From Flavobacterium piscis (lineage in GTDB: Bacteria > Bacteroidota > Bacteroidia > Flavobacteriales > Flavobacteriaceae): DNA of 64,000 bases. Made by a program: the position numbers and the translations under genes. The stretch is taken from NCBI RefSeq assembly GCF_001686925.1, contig NZ_LVEN01000027.1:930001-994000 (forward strand), given 5' to 3'. The notes under the pieces were generated by a model. The model saw only the letters and a program-made list of their open reading frames with translations. It was not told where the DNA came from and searched no databases. Below, one piece after another: positions 25,205 through 34,133 of the stretch. Position 1 is the first letter of the stretch. The number at the start of each line of letters is the position of its first letter.

Positions 25205-25384
25205 ATGAAAACAAACAAAAAACAAAGACAATTTAGTTCTTATAGAAATCGGCTCAATAGTTCCTTACTAAGGATGTTGAACCGTTTTTATAATAGTAAA
25301 AGTCCGCTTTGTTTTGATGTTTTTCAATATTCGAAAGCAGAACACGAAAAACTGCAGATTGTATTTGCGAATATTAGGGTTTGA
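25205..25384 (+). CDS. Small ORF upstream of arginine decarboxylase
   Basis: 59 residues, starting MKTNKKQRQFSSYRNRLNSS and ending EHEKLQIVFANIRV. Basic and rich in Arg, Lys and Asn in its first half, with no membrane helix. It directly follows a good -7 box and ends 61 bases before the arginine decarboxylase start, so it is probably the first cistron of that transcript. Its position and six Arg codons make a regulatory upstream ORF conceivable, but a small independent protein is equally possible. I do not recognise a family. Confidence 0.5.
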   Translation: MKTNKKQRQFSSYRNRLNSSLLRMLNRFYNSKSPLCFDVFQYSKAEHEKLQIVFANIRV

Positions 25385-25445
25385 ATTTTAGATTTAGCAC
25401 AGTTCACTAAATTAAAAAATTACAATTCTAAACATCGAAAACTAA

Positions 25446-26849
25446 ATGAATACAAAATATTCTGATCTAATTAATCAAACTTACTATTTTCCACAAACGG
25501 AATTTAAATTAAACAAAGACAATCTTCAATTTCACAACATCGATTTGATGAAATTGGTTGAACAATACGGTACGCCATTAAAATTCACCTATTTACCTCA
25601 AATTTCTGAAAATATCAATAAAGCGAAAGCCTGGTTCAGAAAATCGATGGAAAAAAACAAATACGAAGCAAAATACTATTATTGCTATTGTACAAAAAGC
25701 TCTCATTTTGAATATATTATGAATGAAGCTTTTAAAAACAACATTCATGTAGAAACTTCATCTGCTTTTGATATTAATATTGTAGAGAATTTGTTGGAAA
25801 ATGGTAAAATCAATAAGAGTACGTATGTAATTTGTAATGGTTTTAAAAGAGATGAATATATTACCAACATTGCACGACTAATCAATAACGGACATAAAAA
25901 CACTATTCCGATTATTGATAATTATGAAGAATTAGATTTGCTTCAGGCTGAAATTAAAGGAAAATTCAAAATTGGAATTCGTATTGCAGCCGAAGAAGAA
26001 CCTAAATTTGAGTTCTATACTTCAAGATTAGGTATTGGATACAAAAACATAGTTTCTTTCTATAAAAAACAAATTCAGGAAAATGATAAACTGGAGTTGA
26101 AAATGCTTCACTTCTTTATCAATACAGGAATTAATGATACAGCATATTACTGGAATGAATTAGTAAAATGTATCAAAGTATACATTGCACTTAAAAAAGA
26201 ATGCCCTACTCTGGATGGTTTGAACATTGGAGGTGGTTTTCCTATCAAAAATTCATTGGCTTTCGAGTACGATTACCAATACATGATTGATGAAATTATC
26301 AATCAGATTAAAATAGCATGTGATGAAGCTGAAGTTGATGTTCCGAATATCTTTACTGAATTTGGATCATTTACAGTAGGTGAAAGCGGTGGCGCAATCT
26401 ATCAGATTTTGTATCAAAAACAACAAAATGATAGAGAAAAATGGAATATGATCGATTCGTCTTTTATTACTACTTTGCCGGATACTTGGGCTATAAACAA
26501 ACGTTTTATTATGCTGGCGGTCAATCGTTGGAATGATACTTACGAACGGGTTTTATTAGGAGGTTTGACTTGTGATAGTGACGATTATTACAACTCAGAG
26601 CAAAATATGAACGCCATTTATTTGCCTAAATACAACAAAGAAAAGCCATTATATATTGGTTTCTTTAATACTGGTGCATATCAGGAAACCATTGGAGGTT
26701 ACGGTGGATTACATCACTGTTTGATTCCGCAGCCTAAACATATTTTAATAGATCGTGACGAAAATGGCATTTTAGCTACCGAAGTTTTCTCAGAACAACA
26801 AACTTCTGACGATGTATTGAAGATTTTAGGGTACACTAAAAAAGTATAA
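25446..26849 (+). CDS. speA: Arginine decarboxylase (fold III PLP enzyme)
   Basis: 467 residues. Alanine-racemase-like PLP domain with Lys84 in YYCYCTKSSHFEY as the Schiff-base lysine, the HVETSSAFDI strand, GLNIGGGFP near 261 as the phosphate-binding glycine loop, and the acidic TEFGSF. The C-terminal barrel carries CDSDD (Cys376), the active-site cysteine-aspartate motif. It converts arginine to agmatine, the first step of a polyamine route. It is shorter than the E. coli 658-residue enzyme, as in other Bacteroidota. The DHS-like gene follows 107 bases later. Confidence 0.88.
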   Translation: MNTKYSDLINQTYYFPQTEFKLNKDNLQFHNIDLMKLVEQYGTPLKFTYLPQISENINKAKAWFRKSMEKNKYEAKYYYCYCTKSSHFEYIMNEAFKNNIHVETSSAFDINIVENLLENGKINKSTYVICNGFKRDEYITNIARLINNGHKNTIPIIDNYEELDLLQAEIKGKFKIGIRIAAEEEPKFEFYTSRLGIGYKNIVSFYKKQIQENDKLELKMLHFFINTGINDTAYYWNELVKCIKVYIALKKECPTLDGLNIGGGFPIKNSLAFEYDYQYMIDEIINQIKIACDEAEVDVPNIFTEFGSFTVGESGGAIYQILYQKQQNDREKWNMIDSSFITTLPDTWAINKRFIMLAVNRWNDTYERVLLGGLTCDSDDYYNSEQNMNAIYLPKYNKEKPLYIGFFNTGAYQETIGGYGGLHHCLIPQPKHILIDRDENGILATEVFSEQQTSDDVLKILGYTKKV

Positions 26850-26956
26850 AAAAAAACCTGTAAATTAAATGTTAATATCCATAAAATTATTAATTTGCAG
26901 TATCATCTAAAAGGTTAAACTTTTAATTCAAAAAAAACAAAAAAAACAAAAAAAAA

Positions 26957-27925
26957 ATGAAAGGACCTATCAGTCAGTTTATTGAAAAACATTATTTACA
27001 TTTTAACTCTGCTTCGTTGGTTGATGCTGCAAAAGCATACGAACAACAATTGGCAAATGGTGCGAAAATGATGGTAAGTATGGCTGGCGCTATGAGTACA
27101 GCAGAAATTGGTAAAATTTTTGCCGAAATAATTAGACAAGATAAAGTACAGATTATTTCATGTACCGGAGCCAATCTGGAAGAAGATATCATGAATTTAG
27201 TAGCACACTCTCACTACGAAAGAGTGCCTAACTATCGTGATTTAACACCTGAGGACGAATGGGCTTTACTTGAAAGAGGACTAAACCGTGTTACAGATAC
27301 TTGTATTCCTGAACATGAAGCATTTCGTCGTTTGCAAAAACACATTTATAAAATCTGGAAAGATGCTGATGACAAAGGAGAACGTTATTTTCCGCATGAA
27401 TTCATGTATAAAATGTTGTTATCTGGTGTTTTAGAAGAATATTACGAAATAGATTTAAAAGATAGCTGGATGTATGCAGCTGCAGAGAAAAACTTACCTA
27501 TTATTGTACCGGGATGGGAAGATAGTACAATGGGAAACATCTTTGCTTCATACGTAATCAAAGGTGATTTGAAGGCTTCTACCATGAAATCGGGAATCGA
27601 ATATATGGTTTTCCTTTCTGATTGGTATCCAAAAAACAGCACTAACGGAATTGGATTTTTCCAAATTGGTGGTGGTATTGCGGGAGATTTTCCTATTTGT
27701 GTGGTACCAATGTTATATCAGGATATGGAAATGCATGATATTCCGTTTTGGAGTTATTTCTGTCAGATTTCAGATTCAACAACTAGTTACGGATCATATT
27801 CCGGAGCAGTTCCAAACGAGAAAATCACTTGGGGTAAATTAGATATTAAAACTCCAAAATTTATTATTGAGTCGGATGCTACAATTGTTGCTCCGTTAAT
27901 TTTTGCTTACTTATTAGATTTATAG
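26957..27925 (+). CDS. Deoxyhypusine-synthase-like protein
   Basis: 322 residues. SMAGAMSTAEIGKIF and SCTGANLEEDIMNL match the NAD-binding part of deoxyhypusine synthase, and TWGK places Lys294 at the catalytic lysine (human Lys329), with Trp292 and Glu288 also kept. By hand alignment the acidic spermidine contacts are changed: human Asp243 aligns with Asn194, Asp313 with Tyr278 and Asp316 with Tyr281. Bacteria lack eIF5A, so the product is not hypusine; bacterial relatives can make homospermidine-type polyamines. Located after speA and 7 bases before the poly-Asp protein. Confidence 0.82.
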   Translation: MKGPISQFIEKHYLHFNSASLVDAAKAYEQQLANGAKMMVSMAGAMSTAEIGKIFAEIIRQDKVQIISCTGANLEEDIMNLVAHSHYERVPNYRDLTPEDEWALLERGLNRVTDTCIPEHEAFRRLQKHIYKIWKDADDKGERYFPHEFMYKMLLSGVLEEYYEIDLKDSWMYAAAEKNLPIIVPGWEDSTMGNIFASYVIKGDLKASTMKSGIEYMVFLSDWYPKNSTNGIGFFQIGGGIAGDFPICVVPMLYQDMEMHDIPFWSYFCQISDSTTSYGSYSGAVPNEKITWGKLDIKTPKFIIESDATIVAPLIFAYLLDL

Positions 27926-27932
27926 GATATTT

Positions 27933-28340
27933 ATGAAAAGAGTTATAGTAGACTACGCTAAACTTACCAACGAAATTTTAAACCTTTTGGTTGAAAAATT
28001 TCCTGATGGTTATGATGATTCGGATGTAATCCGTTTTAGAAATGCTAAAAACGAATTGATCGAAGCTGTTGAAGTTCGTACTGAAGACACTATTTATTTA
28101 GTAAAAATTAGTACAAAACTTGCTGACAGGATTGAGAATTACGATGAGGATGATGATATCGATCTTGATGTTGATACAATCGAACCAGTAAAAGGTCTTG
28201 ATCTTGATGATGATAGTGATGATGACGATGACGATGATGCAATAGACAAACCGGATACTGATGGCGGAGATGATGATGACGATGAAGACAAAGATCCAGA
28301 TGATATTGCTGATGAAGATGATGAAGACGACGAAGATTAA
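27933..28340 (+). CDS. Small protein with long poly-Asp tail
   Basis: 135 residues. Residues 1-65 look like a folded domain (YAKLTNEILNLLVEKFPDG, then ELIEAVEVRTEDTIYLVKIS). Residues 70-135 are almost entirely Asp and Glu, with runs of up to seven Asp encoded by GAT/GAC triplets. Such a tail gives an extreme negative charge and could bind cations, polyamines or basic proteins. It starts 7 bases after the DHS-like gene and must be co-transcribed with it. Family function unknown to me. The triplet runs predict length variation between strains. Confidence 0.75.
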   Translation: MKRVIVDYAKLTNEILNLLVEKFPDGYDDSDVIRFRNAKNELIEAVEVRTEDTIYLVKISTKLADRIENYDEDDDIDLDVDTIEPVKGLDLDDDSDDDDDDDAIDKPDTDGGDDDDDEDKDPDDIADEDDEDDED

Positions 28341-28360
28341 TTTTCATCTTTCAAAATAAA

Positions 28361-28393
28361 AAAAAAGGAACTCTATTCGGGTTCCTTTTTTTT
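28361..28393 (+). terminator. Terminator of the speA / DHS-like / poly-Asp unit
   Basis: AAAAAAGGAAC / GTTCCTTTTTT stem with a 7-9 base loop and T run. Confidence 0.85.
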
Positions 28394-28482
28394 ATAATTG
28401 TTCAAAATCTTGTTTTTAAATATAAGAAAAATATTATATTTAAACTTTTTATTATATTTAAAAATCAGTAAATATCAGCCTT

Positions 28483-30801
28483 ATGAATTCAGAAATTTTA
28501 CACGCCAAACTAAAAGAGAATTTCGGTTTTGAAAAATTCAGACCCAATCAGGAAACGATTATTAATACCATACTTTCCGGCCAGGATACTTTGGCAATAA
28601 TGCCTACAGGTGGAGGAAAATCCATTTGTTTTCAGTTGCCTGCTTTGGTTTTACCCGGAATTACGATTGTTATTTCTCCTTTAATAGCCCTGATGAAAGA
28701 CCAGGTGGACAGTTTGAAAACCAACGGAATTAATGCGTGCTATATTAATAGCAGTCAATCTAGTGAAGAGCAGCAATTTTATATTGATAATTTAAAATCA
28801 AACAAATTTAAACTCGTTTATATAGCACCTGAAAGTTTATCTTACCTTGATGTTGTTTTTAATGAACTGACAGTTAGTTTAATTGCAATTGATGAAGCGC
28901 ATTGTATTTCATCGTGGGGACATGATTTTCGTCCGGCTTATACCAATTTAGGGTATTTAAAAAGCCGCTTCCCTTCTACCCCTGTTCTGGCTTTGACAGC
29001 AACAGCCGATAAAGCTACGCGAACAGATATTACAAAACAATTAAATTTAAGAAACCCAAAAACTTTTGTAGCTTCTTTTGATCGAAAAAATTTAAGTCTC
29101 GAAGTTCGTCCGGCATTAGATCGTGTAAAGCAAATAATAGATTTTGTAGAAAATAAACCCAATGAATCGGGAATTGTGTATTGTTTAAGCCGAAAAACGA
29201 CTGAAGAATTGGCGTTGAAACTTCAAAAAAATGGTGTTAAAGCGAAAGCATATCACGCAGGTTTAGAAAATAAACTTCGTGCAAAAACGCAAGACGAATT
29301 TATAAACGACGATTGCCAGGTAGTTTGCGCTACTATCGCTTTCGGGATGGGAATTGACAAATCAAACGTGCGCTGGGTGATTCATTATAATTTGCCTAAA
29401 AATATCGAAGGTTATTATCAGGAAATTGGCCGTGCTGGTCGTGACGGATTACCTGCCGAAACTGTTTTGTTTGAAAGTTACGCCGATGTAATTCAGCTCC
29501 AGAAATTTGCATCAGAAGGATTGAACTCAGATGTTCAGCTGGCAAAGCTGGAAAGGATGAAACAATATGCCGATGCTTTGAGTTGTAGAAGAAAAATTTT
29601 ACTCTCCTATTTTGGCGAACTCGTGAAAGAGAATTGCGGAAACTGCGATATTTGCAAAAATCCTCCAACTTTTTTCGATGGTACGATTCTCGCGCAAAAA
29701 GCATTGTCGGCTATTAGTCGTTTGCAGGAATCTGAGCCTTTGGCTGTAATTGTAGATTTTTTGCGCGGCTCGAGAAACGCGTATATCTACGAAAAAAATT
29801 ATCAAAGCTTAAAAACGTACGGAATTGGCGCTGACATTTCATGGTACGACTGGAATCAATATTTAATTCAGCTAATAAACTTAGGATATTGCGAAATTGC
29901 TTTTCATCAGCATAATAAAATTCTATTAACTCCTTTTGCAAGGAAAGTTTTATTTGAAGGCGAAAAAGTAAAACTGAATACTGTTGTTAAAAAAGTAGTT
30001 GATAAAACAGAGATTAAAGAAACAAAAACTAAAGCGGCCAAAAGTTCGCTTTTTGAGATTCTTCGTAAATTACGTTATGAAATTGCCAAAGACGAAGAAG
30101 TTCCAGCCTATGTTATTTTTAGTGATGCCGCGCTTAGACATATGGAAACTTTACGCCCTATGAGTGATGAAGAATTTCTGGCAATTGATGGTGTTGGTAA
30201 AGTAAAACTGGAAAAATACGGTCAGGAATTTATAGATGCCATTGTGTATTATGAAAATGCAAAAAAAACAATAGCAAAAGCTAAAAAAGAAGGTAACACT
30301 TACAAAACAACTTTAGAGATGTTCGAAAATGGCAATACAGTAGCGGAAATTGCAGTAAAACGAAATCTGGGGCAAACGACTATTGTTTCGCATCTGGCTA
30401 AATTGTATGTTGATGGAAATAATATCGATTTAACTCAGTTTGTAACTCATGACGAAGTGAAACTACTTCATAAAGCACAAGTTGAATTAGAATATCCGAC
30501 TGCTTTAAGGCCTTACTATGAATATTTTGAAGAAAAAATGTCTTATGACAAAATTAGATTTGGACTAGCTTTTCTTGAAAGGCACAAAAATGACGATGAA
30601 AAGTTAAAAATTAAAGCTTATTCATTGGATGAAAAAAGATTAGAAAATCCTGAAGCCTATAAAAAATGGAGTTCAATGGAAGATTCAGATCTTGTTCATC
30701 ATTTTTATCAAGGAAAGAAAGTAAAAGAAATAGCGCTTTTGTTAGGAAGAAATGAAGGCGCAATAAACTCCAGATTGAAAAAATTAGAATTGAAAAAATA
30801 A
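28483..30801 (+). CDS. recQ: ATP-dependent DNA helicase RecQ
   Basis: 772 residues, complete. SF2 helicase core with Walker A PTGGGKS (41-47), DEAH box IDEAHCISSWGHDFRPAY (about 135-152) and motif VI QEIGRAGRDG. The RQC part has zinc-binding cysteines CGNCDIC. An HRDC domain follows (YVIFSDAALRHMETLRP, GVGKVKLEKYG), then a C-terminal helix-turn-helix region (TVAEIAVKRNLGQTTIVSHL and KVKEIALLLGRNEGAINSRL) found in many Bacteroidota RecQ proteins. It unwinds branched DNA in recombination and fork repair. Single gene with its own promoter region. Confidence 0.95.
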   Translation: MNSEILHAKLKENFGFEKFRPNQETIINTILSGQDTLAIMPTGGGKSICFQLPALVLPGITIVISPLIALMKDQVDSLKTNGINACYINSSQSSEEQQFYIDNLKSNKFKLVYIAPESLSYLDVVFNELTVSLIAIDEAHCISSWGHDFRPAYTNLGYLKSRFPSTPVLALTATADKATRTDITKQLNLRNPKTFVASFDRKNLSLEVRPALDRVKQIIDFVENKPNESGIVYCLSRKTTEELALKLQKNGVKAKAYHAGLENKLRAKTQDEFINDDCQVVCATIAFGMGIDKSNVRWVIHYNLPKNIEGYYQEIGRAGRDGLPAETVLFESYADVIQLQKFASEGLNSDVQLAKLERMKQYADALSCRRKILLSYFGELVKENCGNCDICKNPPTFFDGTILAQKALSAISRLQESEPLAVIVDFLRGSRNAYIYEKNYQSLKTYGIGADISWYDWNQYLIQLINLGYCEIAFHQHNKILLTPFARKVLFEGEKVKLNTVVKKVVDKTEIKETKTKAAKSSLFEILRKLRYEIAKDEEVPAYVIFSDAALRHMETLRPMSDEEFLAIDGVGKVKLEKYGQEFIDAIVYYENAKKTIAKAKKEGNTYKTTLEMFENGNTVAEIAVKRNLGQTTIVSHLAKLYVDGNNIDLTQFVTHDEVKLLHKAQVELEYPTALRPYYEYFEEKMSYDKIRFGLAFLERHKNDDEKLKIKAYSLDEKRLENPEAYKKWSSMEDSDLVHHFYQGKKVKEIALLLGRNEGAINSRLKKLELKK

Positions 30802-30856
30802 CTTTCTCATTTTTTTCATTTGCGACTTAATAGATATTATAAATCCTCTCCAAAAT

Positions 30857-30890
30857 AAAAATCCTGTGAAAGAAACTTCACAGGATTTTT
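30857..30890. terminator. Bidirectional terminator between recQ and the DinB-family gene
   Basis: AAAATCCTGTGA / TCACAGGATTTT stem with a T run after it. Confidence 0.85.
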
Positions 30891-30908
30891 TTATCATTAA
30901 GTAAGCTG

Positions 30909-31424
30909 TTATAAATATCTTTCCTGAAAAACATTTTGATGATGTTTTTGATGACCGATAATTACATATCCTAAAGCCCGAGCTGAAATCTGATGCGTTG
31001 AAGCAGTTCCAATTCGTTTAAGTTGTTCTTCAGATAAGCTTTTGTAAAACAATAAGGTTGAATGTCTTACTGCTGAAAATTCAGTTAGTAATTCCTGAAT
31101 GCTCCTTCCGTTTGCATAAGTATTATCTACATAATCATTTTCTTCAAATCCAGGCAAAGCTGTTTTATCATTTCTTGAAAAACGCAAAGCGCGATACCCA
31201 AAGATACGCTCACAATCTATTAAATGCTGAATAATGTCTTTGATAGTCCATTTACCTTCAGCATAGCGATAATCAAATTTATCCAATGGAATATTTTGAA
31301 CAAAGCGGATAAAATCATGAAGCGAAATTTCTAATTCTTCGATCAGGTTAATTTCTCCAGCTTCTCGAACGTAATTAGCAAAAGGACCTGAATATTCTGT
31401 TTCTAACAAATGATTTGAATTCAT
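30909..31424 (-). CDS. DinB-like (DUF664/YfiT) four-helix protein
   Basis: 171 residues. Four-helix bundle with the metal-binding histidines of the DinB/YfiT superfamily: WTIKDIIQHLIDCE (first His) and IIGHQKHHQNVF (the C-terminal pair). EGKWTIKDIIQHLIDCERIF is the diagnostic first motif. Members are metal-dependent, often thiol S-transferases or hydrolases; no specific substrate is visible. It lies 33 bases downstream of ppc on the same strand and could be transcribed with it. Confidence 0.85.
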   Translation of the reverse strand: MNSNHLLETEYSGPFANYVREAGEINLIEELEISLHDFIRFVQNIPLDKFDYRYAEGKWTIKDIIQHLIDCERIFGYRALRFSRNDKTALPGFEENDYVDNTYANGRSIQELLTEFSAVRHSTLLFYKSLSEEQLKRIGTASTHQISARALGYVIIGHQKHHQNVFQERYL

Positions 31425-31457
31425 GTTTATAATTTTTTCGTAATTCTTAAATCGAAA

Positions 31458-34043
31458 TTATGCTGAGTTTCTGCTCGCATTAGTATTTCCAAAAAGTGAT
31501 CTGGTTACAATTTTTTCGTATACTTTTATCAACTCTTCATCAACCTCATTTTCTTTATTCAATTCATTAATTCTTAACAAAGCATATTGCTGTATAGTCA
31601 ACAATGGCAACACAATACGTTCTCTTACCTGAATTGACGCTATACCATCAGGATAATTTTCCATAAGTGTTTTATGTCCCGCAATTTTAAGTAATAAACG
31701 TTTTGTTTCCTGAAATTCATCATAAATAATTTGCCAGAATTCACCAAATTCAGGATCGTTTCTCATGTAAGCTGTTAATGGTAAAAATGATTTAGCCAAT
31801 GACATCATACTGTTTTCCAGCAATGTTTTAAAGAATAACGAATTGTGGTACAAATCGTGAACTTTATCCCATTGTCCTGATTCTTCAAAATGTTTTAAGG
31901 CAGAACCTACACCAAAAAATCCAGGTACATTTTGCTTCAATTGACTCCATGAACCTACGAAAGGAATCGCTCTTAAGTCTGCAAAGTCTAATGATTCAGA
32001 CTTACTTCTTTTCGAAGGACGGCTTCCAATATTTGTTTTAGAGTAATACTTTAACGTACTCATTTTCTCTAAATATGGGATGAATTTTGGATGATTTTTA
32101 AAACTTAAATATTTCTCGTAACCTAAATCAGCCAATTGTGTTAAAATCTGAGTTTCGTCTGCGCTTAACTCGTTTTTCTCTTTACTAAATACCTGATTGG
32201 TAACACCGGCAGTCAATAAATTTTCAATATTATAACGGCAAGAATCCATAGTTCCAAAATTAGAACTAATTGTTTGTCCCTGAACGGTAATCTGAATTTC
32301 GTTATTTTCTATCTTTGGTCCTAAAGAAGCATAGAATTTATGCGTTTTTCCTCCACCACGAGCCGGAGGTCCGCCGCGTCCGTCAAAGAAAATCGCTTTG
32401 ATGCCATATTTCCTTGATATTTCGGTTAAAGCAATTTTAGCCTGGTAAATACTCCAGTTGGCCATTAAGTAACCGCCATCTTTAGTTCCGTCAGAGAAAC
32501 CTAACATGATGGTTTGCTTGTTTCCTCTTTCCAGCAAATGTTTTGAATATTCAGGATTAGTATACAATTGCTCCATAATATGATGTGCATTTTGCAAATC
32601 ATCAACAGATTCAAAAAGTGGAATAATGTCCACAGTTGGATTTTCCCAATTGTTCAAACGAATCATGGCAAAAGTTTCCATTACATTTAGTGCACTTTCG
32701 TTATTACTAATAATATAACGATTCGCCCCAAACTCACCATTTGCTTTCTGAATGGTTTTTATAGCTTGAACAGATTCTAAAGTAGATCTCGTAATTTCAT
32801 TCTCAAAATCAGCAGGGTTTAATTCCCCTTTAACTTTAGATAAAACAACTAATTTTTCATCTTCAGATAATTCGAAATAATTAGACGGAAATATTGAAGA
32901 ACCCGAATTTAAATAATGGTTTACTACATCTTTAAATACTGCATCATGAATTTTACTGTTCTGACGAATATCCAAACTTGCAAAATGGAAACCGAAAAGA
33001 TTAATTTTTACCAAAAATGCTTCCAGATCATCTAAATAAAGTGATTGATGTTTTTCGATAATAATATCACGAATAAGGTTTAATTGCGTTAGTAGTTCTT
33101 CTAAAGTAATATAAATTTCACCTTTAGAATAAAAAACAGAACGATAAAGTTTATATTCAAGTTCGGCTACTAAAGTATCTACTCCTGAGAACGTTAACTT
33201 GCGTTTTAGATTCCTCATTTCGATGTAATAACATTTTAATATCGAAGTGCGTAAACGTTCCGCAACTTTTAGGGTAATTTCTGTAGTAACAAATGGATTT
33301 CCGTCACGATCTCCTCCTGGCCAAAAACCAAGTTTTATTAATTGATTCTGAATAGCATTTCCCTGAAGAATATTCTTTTGCAAATAATGAACAATTTCTC
33401 CGGAAGTAGCATAAAAAACATTCTCTAAATACCAGATCAAACTAACCGCTTCATCATAAGGATTTGGTTTTTCGTTCTGTATAAAGGGAGTTTTTCCTAA
33501 CTGCGCCAGTAATTCTTTGATTTTTAATAGATCATTTAAACGAATTGCTTCTGTCAAGTCATTAATAATTCCTAAAACAGGTCCAGGATAAAATTGAGTT
33601 GGATGCGCTGTTAGAACTGTTCTGACATTAAAATTTTCTAAAAATTCAATCAATTCATCATCTTTCTCCTTGGCATCTGATTTTTCTTTAATATCACGCA
33701 AAGATCCGCGGCCTTCCATGTTGTTAACTTCCGGGAAAGCAGCATCTTCAATAGCGTCAAATAATACAATTTGTCGCTCTGTGTATTGAATAAATCGAAA
33801 CATTAAATCGATCTTATCTTTTTCAGTTGCATTGTTTAAATAGCGATTAGAGAAAAAATCGAATATTTCTTTTGGAGTTTCTTGTTTTTTAAATCCCGTT
33901 TCGCATGTTTCTGTAAACAAAGGAAGTAAAGCACCCGTATTGTCTATAGAATCAAAAGGCAATGTTATAAATACACTATTATAAATGTGGTATTTTGAAA
34001 GAACATCTTGATTAAAACGTTCTATTTTAGGTAACGTGTACAT
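31458..34043 (-). CDS. ppc: Phosphoenolpyruvate carboxylase
   Basis: 861 residues, complete. It carboxylates PEP to oxaloacetate to refill the TCA cycle. Motifs: VLTAHPTQF (catalytic His; the usual Glu is Gln here), GFWPGGDRDGNPFV, MLGFSDGTKDGGYL, and the loop GRGGPPARGGG (classically GRGGxxGRGG). Both departures from the proteobacterial form appear in the expected places, so they probably mark a Bacteroidota subtype rather than damage. The gene precedes the DinB-family gene and diverges from nothing; an Lrp-type regulator lies upstream on the same strand. Confidence 0.93.
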   Translation of the reverse strand: MYTLPKIERFNQDVLSKYHIYNSVFITLPFDSIDNTGALLPLFTETCETGFKKQETPKEIFDFFSNRYLNNATEKDKIDLMFRFIQYTERQIVLFDAIEDAAFPEVNNMEGRGSLRDIKEKSDAKEKDDELIEFLENFNVRTVLTAHPTQFYPGPVLGIINDLTEAIRLNDLLKIKELLAQLGKTPFIQNEKPNPYDEAVSLIWYLENVFYATSGEIVHYLQKNILQGNAIQNQLIKLGFWPGGDRDGNPFVTTEITLKVAERLRTSILKCYYIEMRNLKRKLTFSGVDTLVAELEYKLYRSVFYSKGEIYITLEELLTQLNLIRDIIIEKHQSLYLDDLEAFLVKINLFGFHFASLDIRQNSKIHDAVFKDVVNHYLNSGSSIFPSNYFELSEDEKLVVLSKVKGELNPADFENEITRSTLESVQAIKTIQKANGEFGANRYIISNNESALNVMETFAMIRLNNWENPTVDIIPLFESVDDLQNAHHIMEQLYTNPEYSKHLLERGNKQTIMLGFSDGTKDGGYLMANWSIYQAKIALTEISRKYGIKAIFFDGRGGPPARGGGKTHKFYASLGPKIENNEIQITVQGQTISSNFGTMDSCRYNIENLLTAGVTNQVFSKEKNELSADETQILTQLADLGYEKYLSFKNHPKFIPYLEKMSTLKYYSKTNIGSRPSKRSKSESLDFADLRAIPFVGSWSQLKQNVPGFFGVGSALKHFEESGQWDKVHDLYHNSLFFKTLLENSMMSLAKSFLPLTAYMRNDPEFGEFWQIIYDEFQETKRLLLKIAGHKTLMENYPDGIASIQVRERIVLPLLTIQQYALLRINELNKENEVDEELIKVYEKIVTRSLFGNTNASRNSA

Positions 34044-34074
34044 AATCTATTGTAGTTGGTGGTTAATTAGTCAT

Positions 34075-34104
34075 AAAAAAACCTCAAGAATAAACTTGAG
34101 GTTA
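34075..34104 (-). terminator. Terminator of the Lrp/AsnC gene
   Basis: AACCTCAAG / CTTGAGGTT, 9-bp perfect stem; on the minus strand it is followed by TTTTTTT. Confidence 0.8.
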
Positions 34105-34133
34105 TATTTTAATATAGCATTCAAGAGAAAAAA

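Noticed and set aside
28108-28347. His/Asp-rich minus-strand frame under the poly-Asp gene
   Set aside because: A mirror of the GAT/GAC triplet repeats read in reverse; composition follows from the coding strand.
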